A stretch of 64,000 bases of DNA from Mytilus galloprovincialis (GCF_965363235.1 NC_134846.1:74250724-74314723), one strand, 5' to 3'; positions 1-12,018 are shown, counted from the stretch's first letter. Made by a program: numbers and translations. Notes: generated by a model from the sequence alone, not told the origin.

Positions 1-1000
1 ACACTAACAGTGTACATGTAATCAATCATCATGCACCTAAGACTTCTAATACAGACTGAAATAATACTCACATGTGTATTTCATGTTGGTAAATATTTTT
101 TGTATAAATTACAATTTTTTCTTTGAGCAAACGTTATTTTTTTCGAAATGCACTCTTGTTTCAGTTTAATAAAAATATTTAGGATTATCCTTTAATGTTA
201 TGAACTTGAAGTGTTTCATATATATATATAAAAATAGAAGACACTTACGGCACTGAATTATCTACTTTTTACATTTACACATAATAAACTCTGGCCAAAG
301 TCGTTTCTTACTTAATCAGATGTTCATTCTGATTCTTTCAACAAGATCATTAATGTGCCTTAGTAATCGTTATCAGGCATATACAAGAGCTTGGAAAAAT
401 ATCAAATGCAAATGTTTCTTTTGGGTTAAATTTGTACAACACTGAATATTGTATTCATTCAGTCTATAAAACTTTTAAAAGACCTAGAATAAATAGATTA
501 TCTAATAACCAACAAGATTTTGCAATGGACGAAATGACGAATTCCTGTGAACAGTATGATTTCTATCATATCTTATATACAACAACTTTACATCACTATA
601 TCATGTATACAAACAATTGGCAAGGTCTTTTAGCCACTCTAGATTTCAAGTGCTGTACCTAAAACAACTCTAATACACATGAAATCTCGAGTTGATTTTG
701 ACCAGTCGGAACTACTATTTTTGTAATGTTGCACACTACAAATAACTAAGTTATTGTGTTCTGATTACATTTTGGAACTTTTTAATGCAAAATGCAGCTT
801 TATCAAACAATTTAAAAATGAAACATAACACAGTTTGTTTTATAAGACTTGGTTGCAATTAATAAAAATTAAAAACAATGCATATAACATTCAGAAGTAG
901 GATAATTTGCCTTAACTCATTATACCCCCCATGAAGCAAACAAAATCGCTGGAGTCTAGATACCATTAAAGGAAAGCTGCCTTTAAAAACATGCACTACA
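1..1000. other. AT-rich stretch without a recognisable gene
   Basis: I see no exon with recognisable protein similarity, no RNA gene and no clear repeat here. Short open frames are present on both strands, but they lack splice context and look like chance frames in AT-rich DNA. Confidence 0.5.
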
Positions 1001-1128
1001 TTGTAAATGTACATGAACTGCATAAAAATACAGATATACTGCATATTGCTCTTATTTCTATTTCTTGTAAATGTACACGAACTGCATAAAAATACAGATA
1101 TACTCCATATTGCTCTTATTTCTATTTC
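1001..1128. repeat. 64-bp tandem duplication (two copies)
   Basis: Two adjacent 64-bp copies begin TTGTAAATGTACA at 1001 and 1065 and differ at only a few bases. The short open frames on either strand here come from the duplication and are not supported as genes. Confidence 0.8.
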
Positions 1129-1279
1129 TAGAGAAATCCAAAAACTAACATACATGTATAGTGCATTGTGTAATATAATTTTGGCATAAAATTTTGAATT
1201 GTGGTGATTTTATTCTTATCAATTCAATTTATGTATGGATAATCATTCACTATAGCGCTTGTATTTGTGAAAAAACAAA

Positions 1280-1995
1280 AATGTGTCCAAAGTACACGGA
1301 TGCCCCACTCGCACTATCATTTTCCATGTTCAATGGACCGTGGAATTGGATAAAAAAAATATAATTAGGCCTTAAAATTAGAAAGATAATATTATAGGGA
1401 ACATGTGTACTTAGTTTCAAGTTGATTGGACTTCAACTTAACCAAAAACTACCTTGACCAAAAACTTTAACCTGAAACATGCACTTTCATTTTCTATGTT
1501 CAGTGGACCGTGAAATTGTGGTCAAAAGTTTAATTTGGCTTTAATATAAGAAAGATCATATCATAAGGAACATGTGCACTAAGTTTCAAGTTGATTGAAC
1601 TTCAACTTCATCAAAAACTACCTTGACCAAAAACTTTAACCTAAAGCGGGACAGACGGACGAACGAACAGACGGACGGACGCACAGACCAGAAAACATAA
1701 TGCCCCTCTACTATCGTAGGTGGGGCATAAAGATTGAACATTTGATCTTGTTTATTATGCTCAGGGGACAAAGAAAATATATCTGGACACTTCAACTTCA
1801 CCAAAAACTACCTTGACCAAAAACTTTAACCTGAAGCGGGACAGACAGACGAACGAACAGACAGACAAAGGAACGGACGCACAGACCAGAAAACATAATG
1901 CCCCTCTACTATCGTAGGTGGGGCATAAAAATTGAAGATTTGATCTTGTTTATTATGCCTAGGGGACAAAGAACATATATAGGAACAATGGTACC
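1280..1995 (+). repeat. Interspersed repeat with tandem units and terminal hairpins
   Basis: Related units of about 190-200 bp share the motif CTACCTTGACCAAAAACTTT (near 1449, 1618 and 1808). Two units end in a GGACGAACGAACAGACGG-type tract followed by a hairpin whose arms are ATGCCCC and GGGGCAT (1700-1728 and 1898-1926). The last unit is a direct duplication of about 198 bp. This resembles non-autonomous bivalve elements with repeated cores. No coding capacity was seen. Confidence 0.7.
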
Positions 1996-2591
1996 ACAGT
2001 CGTTTTTCTAAGGGGCTGCATAAGCCAATTTCCAAACCGTTGTTTGGTGTCTATTTACATCTGATTTTTTCTTTTATATATATTTTTGTTTGTAAGTACA
2101 TCTTGTGGCAGTTTGCTATGCATTCTAACCAAAATAAAATAGTAAAAATTTGCATTTGTTTTCTCCTTGTCAGAAAATGAAAATGAGTGATTAAAATTAT
2201 GACTAAACAAACAATAAAACTTGAAACATTTTTACATCTTTTGGTGTTTATTTTATAAAAATCGGTCTTGTAGTTACTTGGCAATATTTTTTTAAAAAAA
2301 CATCGATTTTGGTTGAAATGATAGGACATTTTTTGAGTGGGAACTCAATCTTGTCCAATTACTGTATAGTCTAAGCACTTGTTTCATGAGCTTGAGTACG
2401 CTTATTTTATCAAGAACAATTATTGTTCTTAATAAAATAATATTTGCGAACGTCTTGTCCAGGAAATGCAAACCAAATGACATCTGACAGAGATATACAA
2501 AAAATAACGTACACGCGTGCTTCCAATGTTTTAATTATTTTTCCTGAATATAAGAGAACTAGCGGTGAAATCGAAACAAAAAGTCTTTATA

Positions 2592-3045
2592 TGGGGACGA
2601 AGTCCCCAATAACAGTAGAAAATTCAAAAAAAAAAAAAAAAATCGGGAAAATTTCCCGAATTTTTCATTGTACTAATGAACTCAAAATCATTCAATTTTT
2701 TTATGTCATGTTTTGGAATCCCGGACCTGCGCAGAAATCTACAATGCACTTCCTTTTTCTGATTTTGTTTGTATGAATCTTTGAGTAAAATATATATTTA
2801 CCAGTTTATTATAAATAGGAAGGAACGCAATACCAATTTAAATAAAACCTTGATATGAAAAAAACGTTACCTGATGATAGCGTTTCTTTGTTTACATTGC
2901 ATATGACGTCATAACTTAAACAACGTCACAACTGAAATCCCTACTGTAACAACAGAACAAAAATCGGAAACGTTACGGTATTTCCGTTTCTTTTTTTAAC
3001 AAATATTTAAGTTACAAAAAAAAATTCATACAGACTTCGTCCCCA
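2592..3045. mobile_element. Candidate MITE, 454 bp, 13-bp terminal inverted repeats
   Basis: TGGGGACGAAGTC at 2592-2604 is matched in inverse orientation by GACTTCGTCCCCA at 3033-3045. The interior is AT-rich with an A-run and no transposase frame. The left end also holds the local palindrome GGGGACGAAGTCCCC. I could not define a convincing target-site duplication, so the class is open. Confidence 0.55.
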
Positions 3046-3164
3046 TTTACAGGTAATGCCTGCCTCATATTATATCGATGGAGAAACAATACCAACAATG
3101 CTGGATGAACAACAACACTAAGATTTACTAATATTAAGGAAAATATTTTCAACAGGCTGAATGC

Positions 3165-3260
3165 AGTAATATTTCTTACCATCAAGTTACGGAAAGACTG
3201 TTTCCGGTCGGTCACACTAAAAACAACCCGGACGCGTCCGAGAGCGCCGGAGAGAAATAC
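3165..3260 (-). promoter_or_regulatory. CpG-dense island, possible promoter or first exon of a minus-strand gene off the left edge
   Basis: About eight CpGs fall within roughly 70 bp around 3190-3260 in otherwise CpG-poor sequence. On the minus strand a strong donor-like sequence (TTGATG then GTAAGAAAT) lies at about 3178. A minus-strand open frame crosses it but matches no family I recognise. A first exon whose gene continues beyond position 1 is only an inference. Confidence 0.2.
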
Positions 3261-3599
3261 AAGTTCTACCATGTATACACGTTTCCTTCTAATATAATAT
3301 GCATACAAGAAGAGCGGCAGTACGTTATTTTTATTATATTATAGTTACAATAAAAGAATTTTAACAATAAAATTGTTATTGTTACATTATAAAATTGTTA
3401 TTCTTTCGAATTTCTTCATTCATGATTTGGATTTATTCCACTGCTGAGAAGGGGCAAGAGGCTCCAATAACAGCAAAACAGTTAAATGATTTCATTAATA
3501 ACAGTTAGGCATGGACCATTTAACTTGTAGGGGGGCATGGTTTTTTTTCTGGTCAGAATATTTTCTATTTTTTGGAAGTAACACAACAAATTATTTTTT

Positions 3600-5971
3600 T
3601 TGCAAATTGCAAATTGAAAATTTCAGGACAGGTAGACCTTAACCTAATAAATATTTTAACTTCTAGTCTTATTTGCTCTAAATGCTGGAGTTTTTTTTAG
3701 ATATAAGCCAAAAACTGCATTTTACCCTGTGTTCTATTTTTAGCCATGACGGCCATGTTTTTAGACAAAATAGAAAATAAAACACAAACTTTATTTTATA
3801 CACCCTACTGATCATTCAGTTGAAGTTTTGTTGAATTTGGTTGAGTAGTTTTAGAGGAGAAGATTTTTTAAAGTTAGCAAATATGATGAACAAATTGTGA
3901 AAAAATTGTCATTAAAGGACAATAACCCCTTAAGGGGTCAATTGACAATTTTGGTCATAATTAACTTATTTGTAGATCTTACTTTGCTGATCATTTTTGC
4001 TGTTTACAGTTTTTCTTTATCTATAATGATATTCAAGATAATGACCAAAAACTGCAAAATTTCCTTAAAATTACCAATTAAGTGGCAGCAACCCAACAAT
4101 GGTTTGTTTGATTCGTATAAATATTTCAGGGCTGATAGATCTTGACCTAATGAACATTTTTACCCCACGTCAGATTTGCTCTAAATGCTTTCGTTTTTGA
4201 GATATAAGCCAAAAACTGCATTGGACCCCTATGTTCTATTTAAAGTAAGGGCGGCCATGTTTTTTGACGGATCAAAAATCGAAGCACACACTTTGTGCAG
4301 GATAATCTAAGGAACTATCATGCTAAGTTTCATCCAAATCCATTCAGTAGTTTCAGAGGAGAAGATTTTTTAAAGTTAGCAAATATGATGAACAAATTGT
4401 GAAAAATTGTCATTAAAGGACATTTACCCCTTAAGGGGTCAATTGACAATTTTGGTCATATTAACCTATTTGTAGATCTTACTTTGCTGATCATTTTGCT
4501 GTTTACAGTTTATCTTTATCTATAATGATATTCAAGATAATGACCAAAAACTGCAAAATTTCCTTAAAATTACCAATTAAGTGGCAGCAACCCAACAATG
4601 GTTTGTTTGATTCGTCTGAAAATTTCAGGGCTGATAAATCTTGACCTAATGAACATTTTTACCCCACGTCAGATTTGCTCTAAATGCTTTCGTTTTTGAG
4701 ATATAAGCCAAAAACTGCATTGGACCCCTATGTTCTATTTAAAGTAAGGGCGGCCATGTTTTTTGACGGATCAAAAATCGAAGCACACACTTTGTGCAGG
4801 ATAATCTAAGGAACTATCATGCTAAGTTTCATCCAAATCCATTCAGTAGTTTCAGAGGAGAAGATTTTTTAAAGTTAGCAAATATGATGAACAAATTGTG
4901 AAAAATTGTCATTAAAGGACATTTACCCCTTAAGGGGTCAATTGACAATTTTGGTCATATTAACCTATTTGTAGATCTTACTTTGCTGATCATTTTTGCT
5001 GTTTACAGTTTATCTTTATCTATAATGATATTCAAGATAATGACCAAAAACTGCAAAATTTCCTTAAAATTACCAATTAAGTGGCAGCAACCCAACAATG
5101 GTTTGTTTGATTCGTCTGAAAATTTCAGGGCTGATAGATCTTGACCTAATGAACATTTTTACCCCACGTCAGATTTCCTCTAAATGCTTTCGTTTTAGAG
5201 ATATAAGCCAAAAACTGCATTTGACCCCTATGTTCTATTTAAAGTAAGGGCGGCCATGTTTTTTGACGGATCAAAAATCGAAGCACACACTTTGTGCAGG
5301 ATAATCTAAGGAACTATCATGCTAAGTTTCATCCAAATCCATTCAGTAGTTTCAGAGGAGAAGATTTTTTAAAGTTAGCAAATATGATGAACAAATTGTG
5401 AAAAATTGTCATTAAAGGACATTTACCCCTTAAGGGGTCAATTGACAATTTTGGTCATATTAACCTATTTGTAGATCTTACTTTGCTGATCATTTTTGCT
5501 GTTTACAGTTTATCTTCATCTATAATAATATTCAAGATAATGACCAAAAACTGCAAAATTTCCTTAAAATTACCAATTAAGTGGCAGCAACCCAACAATG
5601 GTTTGTTTGATTCGTCTGAAAATTTCAGGGCTGATAGATCTTGACCTAATGAACATTTTTACCCCATGTCAGATTTGCTCTAAATGCTTCCGTTTTTGAG
5701 ATATAAGCCAAAAACTGCATTTGACCCCTATGTTCTATTTTAAGTAACGGCAGCCATGTTTTTTGACGGATCAAAAATCGAAGCACACACTTTGTGCAGG
5801 ATAATCTAAGGAACAATCATTTTAAGTTTCATTCAAATCCATTCAGTAGTTTCAGAGGAGAAGATGTTTGAAAAATTGTTAACGACGACGACGACGACGT
5901 CGACGACGACGACGACGGACGCCAAGTGATGAGAAAAGCTCACATGGCCTTTTAGGCCAGGTGAGCTAAAA
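3600..5971 (+). mobile_element. Family B element, left-truncated, about four 500-bp tandem units
   Basis: Four units start near 3873, 4375, 4874 and 5374 (spacing 502, 499 and 500 bp), with part of a further unit to the left. After the last unit come a GAC-rich tract (5881-5920), GGACGCCAAGTGATGAG, and a terminal hairpin (5937-5967). The second and third units are nearly identical, so the array grew recently. No transposase is visible. The same right end closes the copy at 44193-45998. The hairpin-ended, tandem-core structure resembles Helitron-like non-autonomous elements, which is an inference. Confidence 0.8.
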
Positions 5972-6835
5972 AACCATATATTCAATTTTTGTTGAAATCA
6001 AACAAAGTTTTATTTTGGACCCCGATTTGGACCAACTTGAAAACTGGGCCTATAATCAAAAACCTAAATACATGTTTAGATTCAGCATATTAAGAACCCC
6101 AAGAATTCAATTGTTGTTAAAATCAAACAAAGTTTAATTTTGGACCACGATTTGGACCAACTTGAAATCTGGGCCCATTATCAAAAATCTAAGTACATGT
6201 TTAGATTCAGCATATCAAGAACCCCAAGAATTCAATTTTTGTTAAAATCAAACTAAGTTTCATTTTGGACCTTTGGACCTTGATGTAGAGACCAATTTGA
6301 AAACAGGTCCAAATATTAAGAATCTACATACACAGTTAGATTCGGCATATCAAAGAACCCCAATGATTCAATTTTTTATGAAATCAAACAAAGTTTAATT
6401 TGGACCCTTTGGGCCCCTAATTCCTAGCGTAAACCAAAAAAATGCTTATTTGGGCCCTAATTTCTAAACTGTTGGGACCAAAACTCCCAAAATCAATCCC
6501 TAGCTTCCTTTTGTGTTCATAAACCTTGTGTTTAAATTTCATAGATTTCTATTTACTTATACTTAAGTTATTGCATGAAAACCAAAAAAAATGCTTATTT
6601 GGGCCCTTTTTTGGCCCCTTATTCCTAAACTGTTGGGACCAAAACTCCCAAAATCAATGCCAAGCTTCCTTTTGTAGTCATAAACTTTGTGTTTAAATTT
6701 CAAAGATTTCTATTTACTTAAACTAAGGTTATAGTGCGATAGGACGATGAGGACGTCGATGAAGACGATGCCAACGTCATACCAATATACGACTGCAATT
6801 TTTTTTTGCGGTTGTATAAAAATACATGGAAGATT
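5972..6835 (+). repeat. Family A fragment (right part)
   Basis: Units of about 120 bp (TTTGGACC...TTGAAAACTGGGCC type) are followed by two larger units containing CTAAACTGTTGGGACC. The fragment ends in a hairpin with arms ATACGACTGCAA (6786 region) and TTGCGGTTGTAT, near 6825. The head of the element is missing. It directly abuts the family B element. Confidence 0.75.
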
Positions 6836-6839
6836 ATTG

Positions 6840-7264
6840 TATTATCAATATCATATTTTAAGGTATGTATAACTTTTTTCATTAGAGCCCCACTGATGAT
6901 TCTTGTATAGATGAAACACTTGTATGGCATACCATTTATAACCTGGTATTTGTAATGCTTTTTTTTCTCAATTATTGTTTAGTTTGACCCCTCTAAATTA
7001 CTTAAACCTGTTCTTGTTAATTCATATCAGATTTTCAAACAATTTTTAGCTATATATATGTAAGACTCTGAACTGTGATGGTAATCCCAACCATGATGGT
7101 CACACTGAGGTGCGACGGTTGGATGCTGTAGTGCATTTTTTATCACACTGAAGTGAAATGGTGGTATTGTTACGCTATCCTGTTGATAGCTACGCCCAAG
7201 TGCAATGGTGGTAACCCTGAAGTTAGATGAATGGTCTACACTAATTATACATTGTATATTCTAC
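6840..7264. other. Intergenic sequence 3' of gene 1
   Basis: No exon, RNA gene or known repeat end is recognised. If the last visible exon of gene 1 splices at its internal GTAAGT, a further 3' exon could lie here or to the left, but I could not identify one. Confidence 0.4.
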
Positions 7265-7493
7265 TTATGACACAATGTACTTACTTTTCCTATCAGTTGG
7301 TTTATTTTCAGATTTAGATCTGTCTGCTGACCATATGATCATAACATAGAAAGCAAACAGCAGAGCAACACAAACTTCTGAGTGTAGTTTGTTGGTATCG
7401 TGGAGAGGATGGTAAATTGGTAAGAATTGTAAAACTCCTAATGGCATACCAAGAAGTCCAGTTAATACACATGTGATAAACTCCTTAGAAAAA
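7265..7493 (-). CDS. Gene 1, last visible exon
   Basis: It encodes residues 194-269: a hydrophobic region (EFITCVLTGLLGMPLGVL), then VALLFAFYVMIIWS, then a charged tail and a TAA at 7265-7267. Within the tail, AAAA|GTAAGT (donor at 7283-7284) is a strong splice site. Transcripts may therefore splice at 7285 into an unseen exon instead of reading to the TAA. Confidence 0.7.
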
Positions 7494-10272
7494 CTGAAAT
7501 AAAAAAAATACTCTAGCTATTAATGGTATTTAGTTATTTGACAAGAAAGACAGATTTAACAATTGCGTGATACAGATCTATAATAAATGTCTAGACTTTT
7601 TTACTTAACAAAAGGCTCTACACATTAACTTGTACCTCACATATCATAGATTTAAAACAAAATAACATGTACACTGTGGTGATAGATTATATTCTCTTGC
7701 TACCATCTAAAATCGATTTTTCATGATTTATTAAATAGCAAATACCAAAATTTGAAGGATCAATAAAGAAAACTCAAAATCTTCCTCACCTTGATGAGAC
7801 CCATTTTTCTGTTTGATTATCCAGAAGTTTTCTTATTCCATGGAAAACAAATGTGAATCCACATGCAAATGTTGCATGGAAGTAATAGCTTGTCCACGGC
7901 ACCCAATAATGACGATCGTAAATGTTAGGATCAGTGTCATGCCAGGTCCACCATAACGACTTTATACCCATGATGTCATAAGGCAGGTCTATCAATACCA
8001 CTGATACACCAACTGCAATATAAAACAAAGTAAGAACACAGGGTATGAGAAATAAATGTGATTACTATTGTGTCAAATCTCCCATTAAAAAATCGATTAT
8101 TTCATGATTATTACTGCTTACATCAAATATTATGACAGCATAGAGATGAGAGAAATCAAAGCATCTTTTGCTCTTCTAGCAGATTATGATACACGAAAAA
8201 ATCTTTGTAAAAATAAAAAGTACTGGTAATAGAATCTGTCAATGTTATTCTAGTTTTAACAAACCTGCAAATGGTTCTCCCCACCAGGGTAACCTCATGT
8301 GTGACACTGCTACTGAGGCTGTATATATAAAGTAGGGATCTGAAATTAAGGGAAAGTACAGTAATGTATTACAATGAAACAAACAAATAATATTCAATCT
8401 CATCTCCCTTTTCAAGTTGTGATGTAAAGAAATTGTATTTGTGAAGAATAATGACTTATTTCCCTGAATTACTGGTAGATAGTAGTCTGTTTATGTATCA
8501 ATGCACTTCAGTCCTGACTTTGCTTGCAAAAAAAAAAAAACAACAACAACTTTTTTAAAGACTACACTCTTCAAAGACATGACATAGTTTCAGTGTAATC
8601 CATTTAGTTACTGTAAATCCATGTAGTATGCAGCTGTAAACTTCATAATGAAAGGACTGATAAAACATTGTTTTAAACAAAAACCTGCAAAGAGTTATAT
8701 GGAACCATGCCTCTCACCTTAGTGTCAGTTTTAAGGTGTAAAGGTGATTGCATTTTATATCAGAAAATGAAAGAAGAAAAAAGAACACATAATTGCTCAG
8801 AGTGCTGTCTTGATAATTAAGATTATGACCAAAATAGTTTGGCAAAGTTAATTATATTTAAAAATCTTTTATTACATTTTTTATAAACATTTTTTATTAA
8901 AATGTGACTGGTGAAAAAAATAAAAACCAAACAAACACATGAACATTTAGATTTTATTTCTGTTATTGAAAGTTATTTTAAACACTTACATATTAAAGCG
9001 ATGTATAATGGAAGCCTGAGTCCGAGGAAGGTTACTACACCTTGGGCATGCCAGAAATTATCAATATCTGGTATGAAATAAGAAACACATTCCACTGTTA
9101 TTCCATGGAAAAGAGTTGCCAGCCATAACCATCTAAATCGACCACCATTTCTTAAAGCTGAAATAATCAAAATAGAAAGTTATTTCTTATGAATCTGAAT
9201 CATGATTTAAGAACAGATTAATACATTTTTAATATGTGATTTAACGAAAATGTTCTTCAATCATACACAACATATGATCAACAGAAAGCAAACCAACAAA
9301 TTCCGGTATATTTACTTGTAGTAATATAATTGAAGCACTTAAATGTAAATACCCTGGTATGTAAATGAATAACAAATCTAAATATATGTTTAATTTACTA
9401 TTGCCTTTTTCTTAACTCCGGTGATTTATAGCTGCCTTCAAAGTGTGTCTTTCCTTGAAGAAAATATGGTTACCAGTAAAATAAAAAAATAAATATTCAG
9501 ATGTTTTGGGGGTGCTGGCTTACTAACATTTATCAAACATATCTTTTAAAGGTTTTCAGTGGTATGTAGCTAGATTTATAGTGTATTAGGAGTTTTTAAT
9601 AGTGACAGTACATATTTAATGTTAAATATAATTTCTACCTTTGCATCAATTGTAATAAGATAAATCTCCTCTCAAATTCAAAATAAGACGTTTTCTCATT
9701 AAATGTTTGATCATCTCTACAGAGACAGGAGAAACAATCACATCACACAAGATACAATGGTGCAATTTGTTTTTCTAATAATTTTCTATGTAGTTCAGAT
9801 ATATATCTATTTTTTAATGATCTGAATAGAGATCATGTTGATCCTACATGTATGTGATGTCATCTGGTATGGTTGCCTTTTTTTGTGACATCCTTATAGC
9901 GAAAAAAAAAATAAATCAGGAGAGAGCTAGAATATTGACTTTATAACAGAATATTTACCAAATGAACATAATGAAGATCAGCGATCAAGAAATCCCATAT
10001 TGATTAAAAAAGAAAATCAACCATCAAGGGAAAGTATAAACATAAAAAAGTAGAGAGGTATATTTATATATAAAGTCTTATAAGTTTTCATTTATAAACA
10101 TGTTCATTTGTACAAATGTAAGCATTACTTCTGTAAACCAATCATATTTACACTTACCATGTATGAGGGTTAGCAGAGTTCCTGTAAAACAAACTATTTC
10201 TACTCCAAGGAAAGAAGCATGTTTCTCTATGGTATCATATGGATTTCTGAACTGCACCCACCAATCAAATCC
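7265..10272 (-). CDS. Multi-pass membrane protein, DUF7802-like (gene span, start exon not found)
   Basis: Five exons join in frame: 10272-10158, 9157-8990, 8339-8265, 8012-7790 and 7493-7265. They give 269 residues plus stop, with GT/AG boundaries and matching phases throughout. The protein is rich in aromatic and hydrophobic segments, with about six or seven probable membrane helices, for example around residues 20-38, 52-66, 90-103, 120-132, 165-178 and 225-240. It also has conserved-looking polar clusters such as DNFWHAQG and YWVPWTSYYFHATF. The overall pattern matches an uncharacterised family of animal membrane proteins that I recall as DUF7802; that name is from memory and should be tested. 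The first visible exon starts in phase 0 without an ATG, so a short upstream coding exon exists between 10273 and CCDC6. No biochemical function can be given. Confidence 0.75.
7790..8012 (-). CDS. Gene 1, fourth visible exon
   Basis: It encodes residues 120-193. A membrane-like VGVSVVLIDL segment is followed by WWTWHDTDPNIYDRHYWVPW and SYYFHATFACGFTFVFHGI. The acceptor is TATTGCAG and the donor is AAG|GTGAGG. The Trp/His/Asp-rich loop is the most distinctive part of the protein and the best query for a family search. Confidence 0.85.
8265..8339 (-). CDS. Gene 1, third visible exon
   Basis: A 75-bp exon encoding about residues 95-119 (YPYFIYTASVAVSHMRLPWW in part). The acceptor is AATTTCAG and the donor is GCAG|GTTTGT. 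It is too short to be seen as an isolated open frame; it is placed by phase and by continuity of the protein. Confidence 0.8.
8990..9157 (-). CDS. Gene 1, second visible exon
   Basis: It encodes residues 39-94. The split GCT codon joins the preceding exon as HALRNGGRFRWLWLAT. It includes FHGITVECVSYF and DNFWHAQG, then a hydrophobic helix. The acceptor is TTATTTCAG and the donor is AATAT|GTAAGT. Confidence 0.85.
10158..10272 (-). CDS. Gene 1, first visible exon
   Basis: It encodes residues 1-38 of the visible protein and begins GFDWWVQFRNPYDT. The acceptor is TTTTTTCAG and the donor is CATG|GTAAGT, with one base carried over. It ends in a hydrophobic segment (VEIVCFTGTLLTLIH). No in-frame ATG opens it, so the start codon lies in an earlier exon. 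Confidence 0.8.
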
Positions 10273-12018
10273 CTGAAAAAATAGCTTTAACCTTAATTGG
10301 GTTTTAAAGGTACATCTACAGCAAACTAGCTACTAAATCAAGTAATTAAAAATCTAAATCATAAACAAATGGTCCAGCTTGCAATTATTTTTTTAAAGGA
10401 TTTAAAGGATTTAACACTCTTTTAAAGGAATTTATTAGTGTATCGGATATTGCTTACTGAGTACATGTAAGTCATAAAATTTTCTCTGAATGTTGTAAAA
10501 TCGTCTTTGTTGAAAGAACACAATGTATTTCCCTATCATTCCAGTATATATTTTTTTTTTACTAAAAGAGTTATTTCCCCTTAAATGGCTTAGTTAAAAA
10601 AAAAAAAAAATGATTCTAAAGCACAAATGTTTGGTATTTGTTTAAATATTTTGATTAATGCAATAAATCAGCAAGTTTTCTTCATATAAATAAACAGTCT
10701 TACCAATACATTTGCATATCTGTCTACAAATTTGCAGATTTGGCCAAATAACTAGACTTAAAAACAAATATAATTTGTGGCCCCATTGTTTGTAAGTTTC
10801 CATTGGAACTTCTGACCAACTGTGCAAGGGCTATATAGCCAGTCAAGGTCGTTAAAACCTTCCATTTGTTGGAACTTCTGTAACGTGCAACAAATATATA
10901 TAGCTGCAGAACCCTAGCTCTAAGGTCCTTCTGATATTTTTTGATAATTTTGAGGCTGTAGTCTAGAGCTCTTTCAGAAAATTAAAAAAAGGACCATTAG
11001 AGTTACCATTCTGCAGCTACACACAAGATTTATATATACTAATAAATTACTTCGGGTGCTGAATTAACCAGGTACTGATTTTACCAGTTGTTGAAATAGA
11101 CTTAGTAGGAAGGTCCTTATTAGGGTATCTTCATTACAAATAAATGTTAAAATTCTTGCAAAATGACATTAATGGGAATTTTTGGTGCAAGACAAAAAAT
11201 ATATACACTTTCTTTTAAGGGAAAAAAAATCAAATGTTTCTGAAAAATCACGTTAAACTTTTTCCAAAAATACAAAAGAGGGGGGTAGGAGGCGTCCTGA
11301 TCCCAAAATTGCAGGCTTAAAAAACATGAAATCCCGAATTTAAAGAAATTTAAAACCTGACATCCCGAAATTTAAAAAAAAGAATTACCAGATCCCGAAA
11401 GGATCAATCCTGAAATCCCGAGCTGAAAAACACCTGATCTCGACAAGGTCCAACTATTTACAGAAAAGAACCGAAAAGGACCAAAAAGAGCCGAAAAGGA
11501 CGGAAACGAACCGAAAAGGGCATACATATAATTATTATTTAAAACAATGTATATATATAATTCAGTATAATTGATAATTGTTTTCTCTTAATATAGCATA
11601 TAGATTAAAGGGTGTGAAAAAGTTAATGGCCTGTAGATTTCTATTAATTTTATCTAATAAACCACTAAAAACAGATATGTAGATTAGCAAAATGATGTCA
11701 GATGATGATAAATATTGGCCTGTGCTACATGTATCTATAGAGAAACTTGTGCATGGAGATAACAGGACTTTTCCTTGAAGAATTCAAATCCTTCACCGGT
11801 TTAACGTGTCAAAATAACAATGAATGTGTTTTCATTTGACATGTATTACACAAACACACACCCACACATAAAAAGAACGAAATATTCGTATTTATTCAAT
11901 AACTCCTGTAAAGTTTTCGTCATGTTTTAAACGATAATTTGTTTTATTTTGTTTTTTATCCGATTTTGCGAATGTATATATATATTCACTGATGAATGGA
12001 ATATATATACTCATTCTA
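10273..12018. other. Upstream region of gene 1
   Basis: It should contain the missing first coding exon of gene 1 or its intron. A minus-strand frame at 10642-10827 was considered and not adopted. A degenerate repeat rich in CCCGAAA and CCGAAAAGGA motifs lies at about 11300-11520. Otherwise I see nothing specific. Confidence 0.4.

Noticed and set aside
3012..3308. 98-codon minus-strand frame
   Set aside because: It overlaps the right end of a MITE and has no family similarity; only the CpG cluster and donor-like site in it were kept as a weak regulatory note.
10642..10827. Candidate N-terminal exon of gene 1 (MHSWSEVPMETYKQW...)
   Set aside because: It has a donor-like GTAAGA and a hydrophobic stretch, but no conservation that I recognise; the expected N-terminus is short and phase 0. 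Evidence is too weak to join it.
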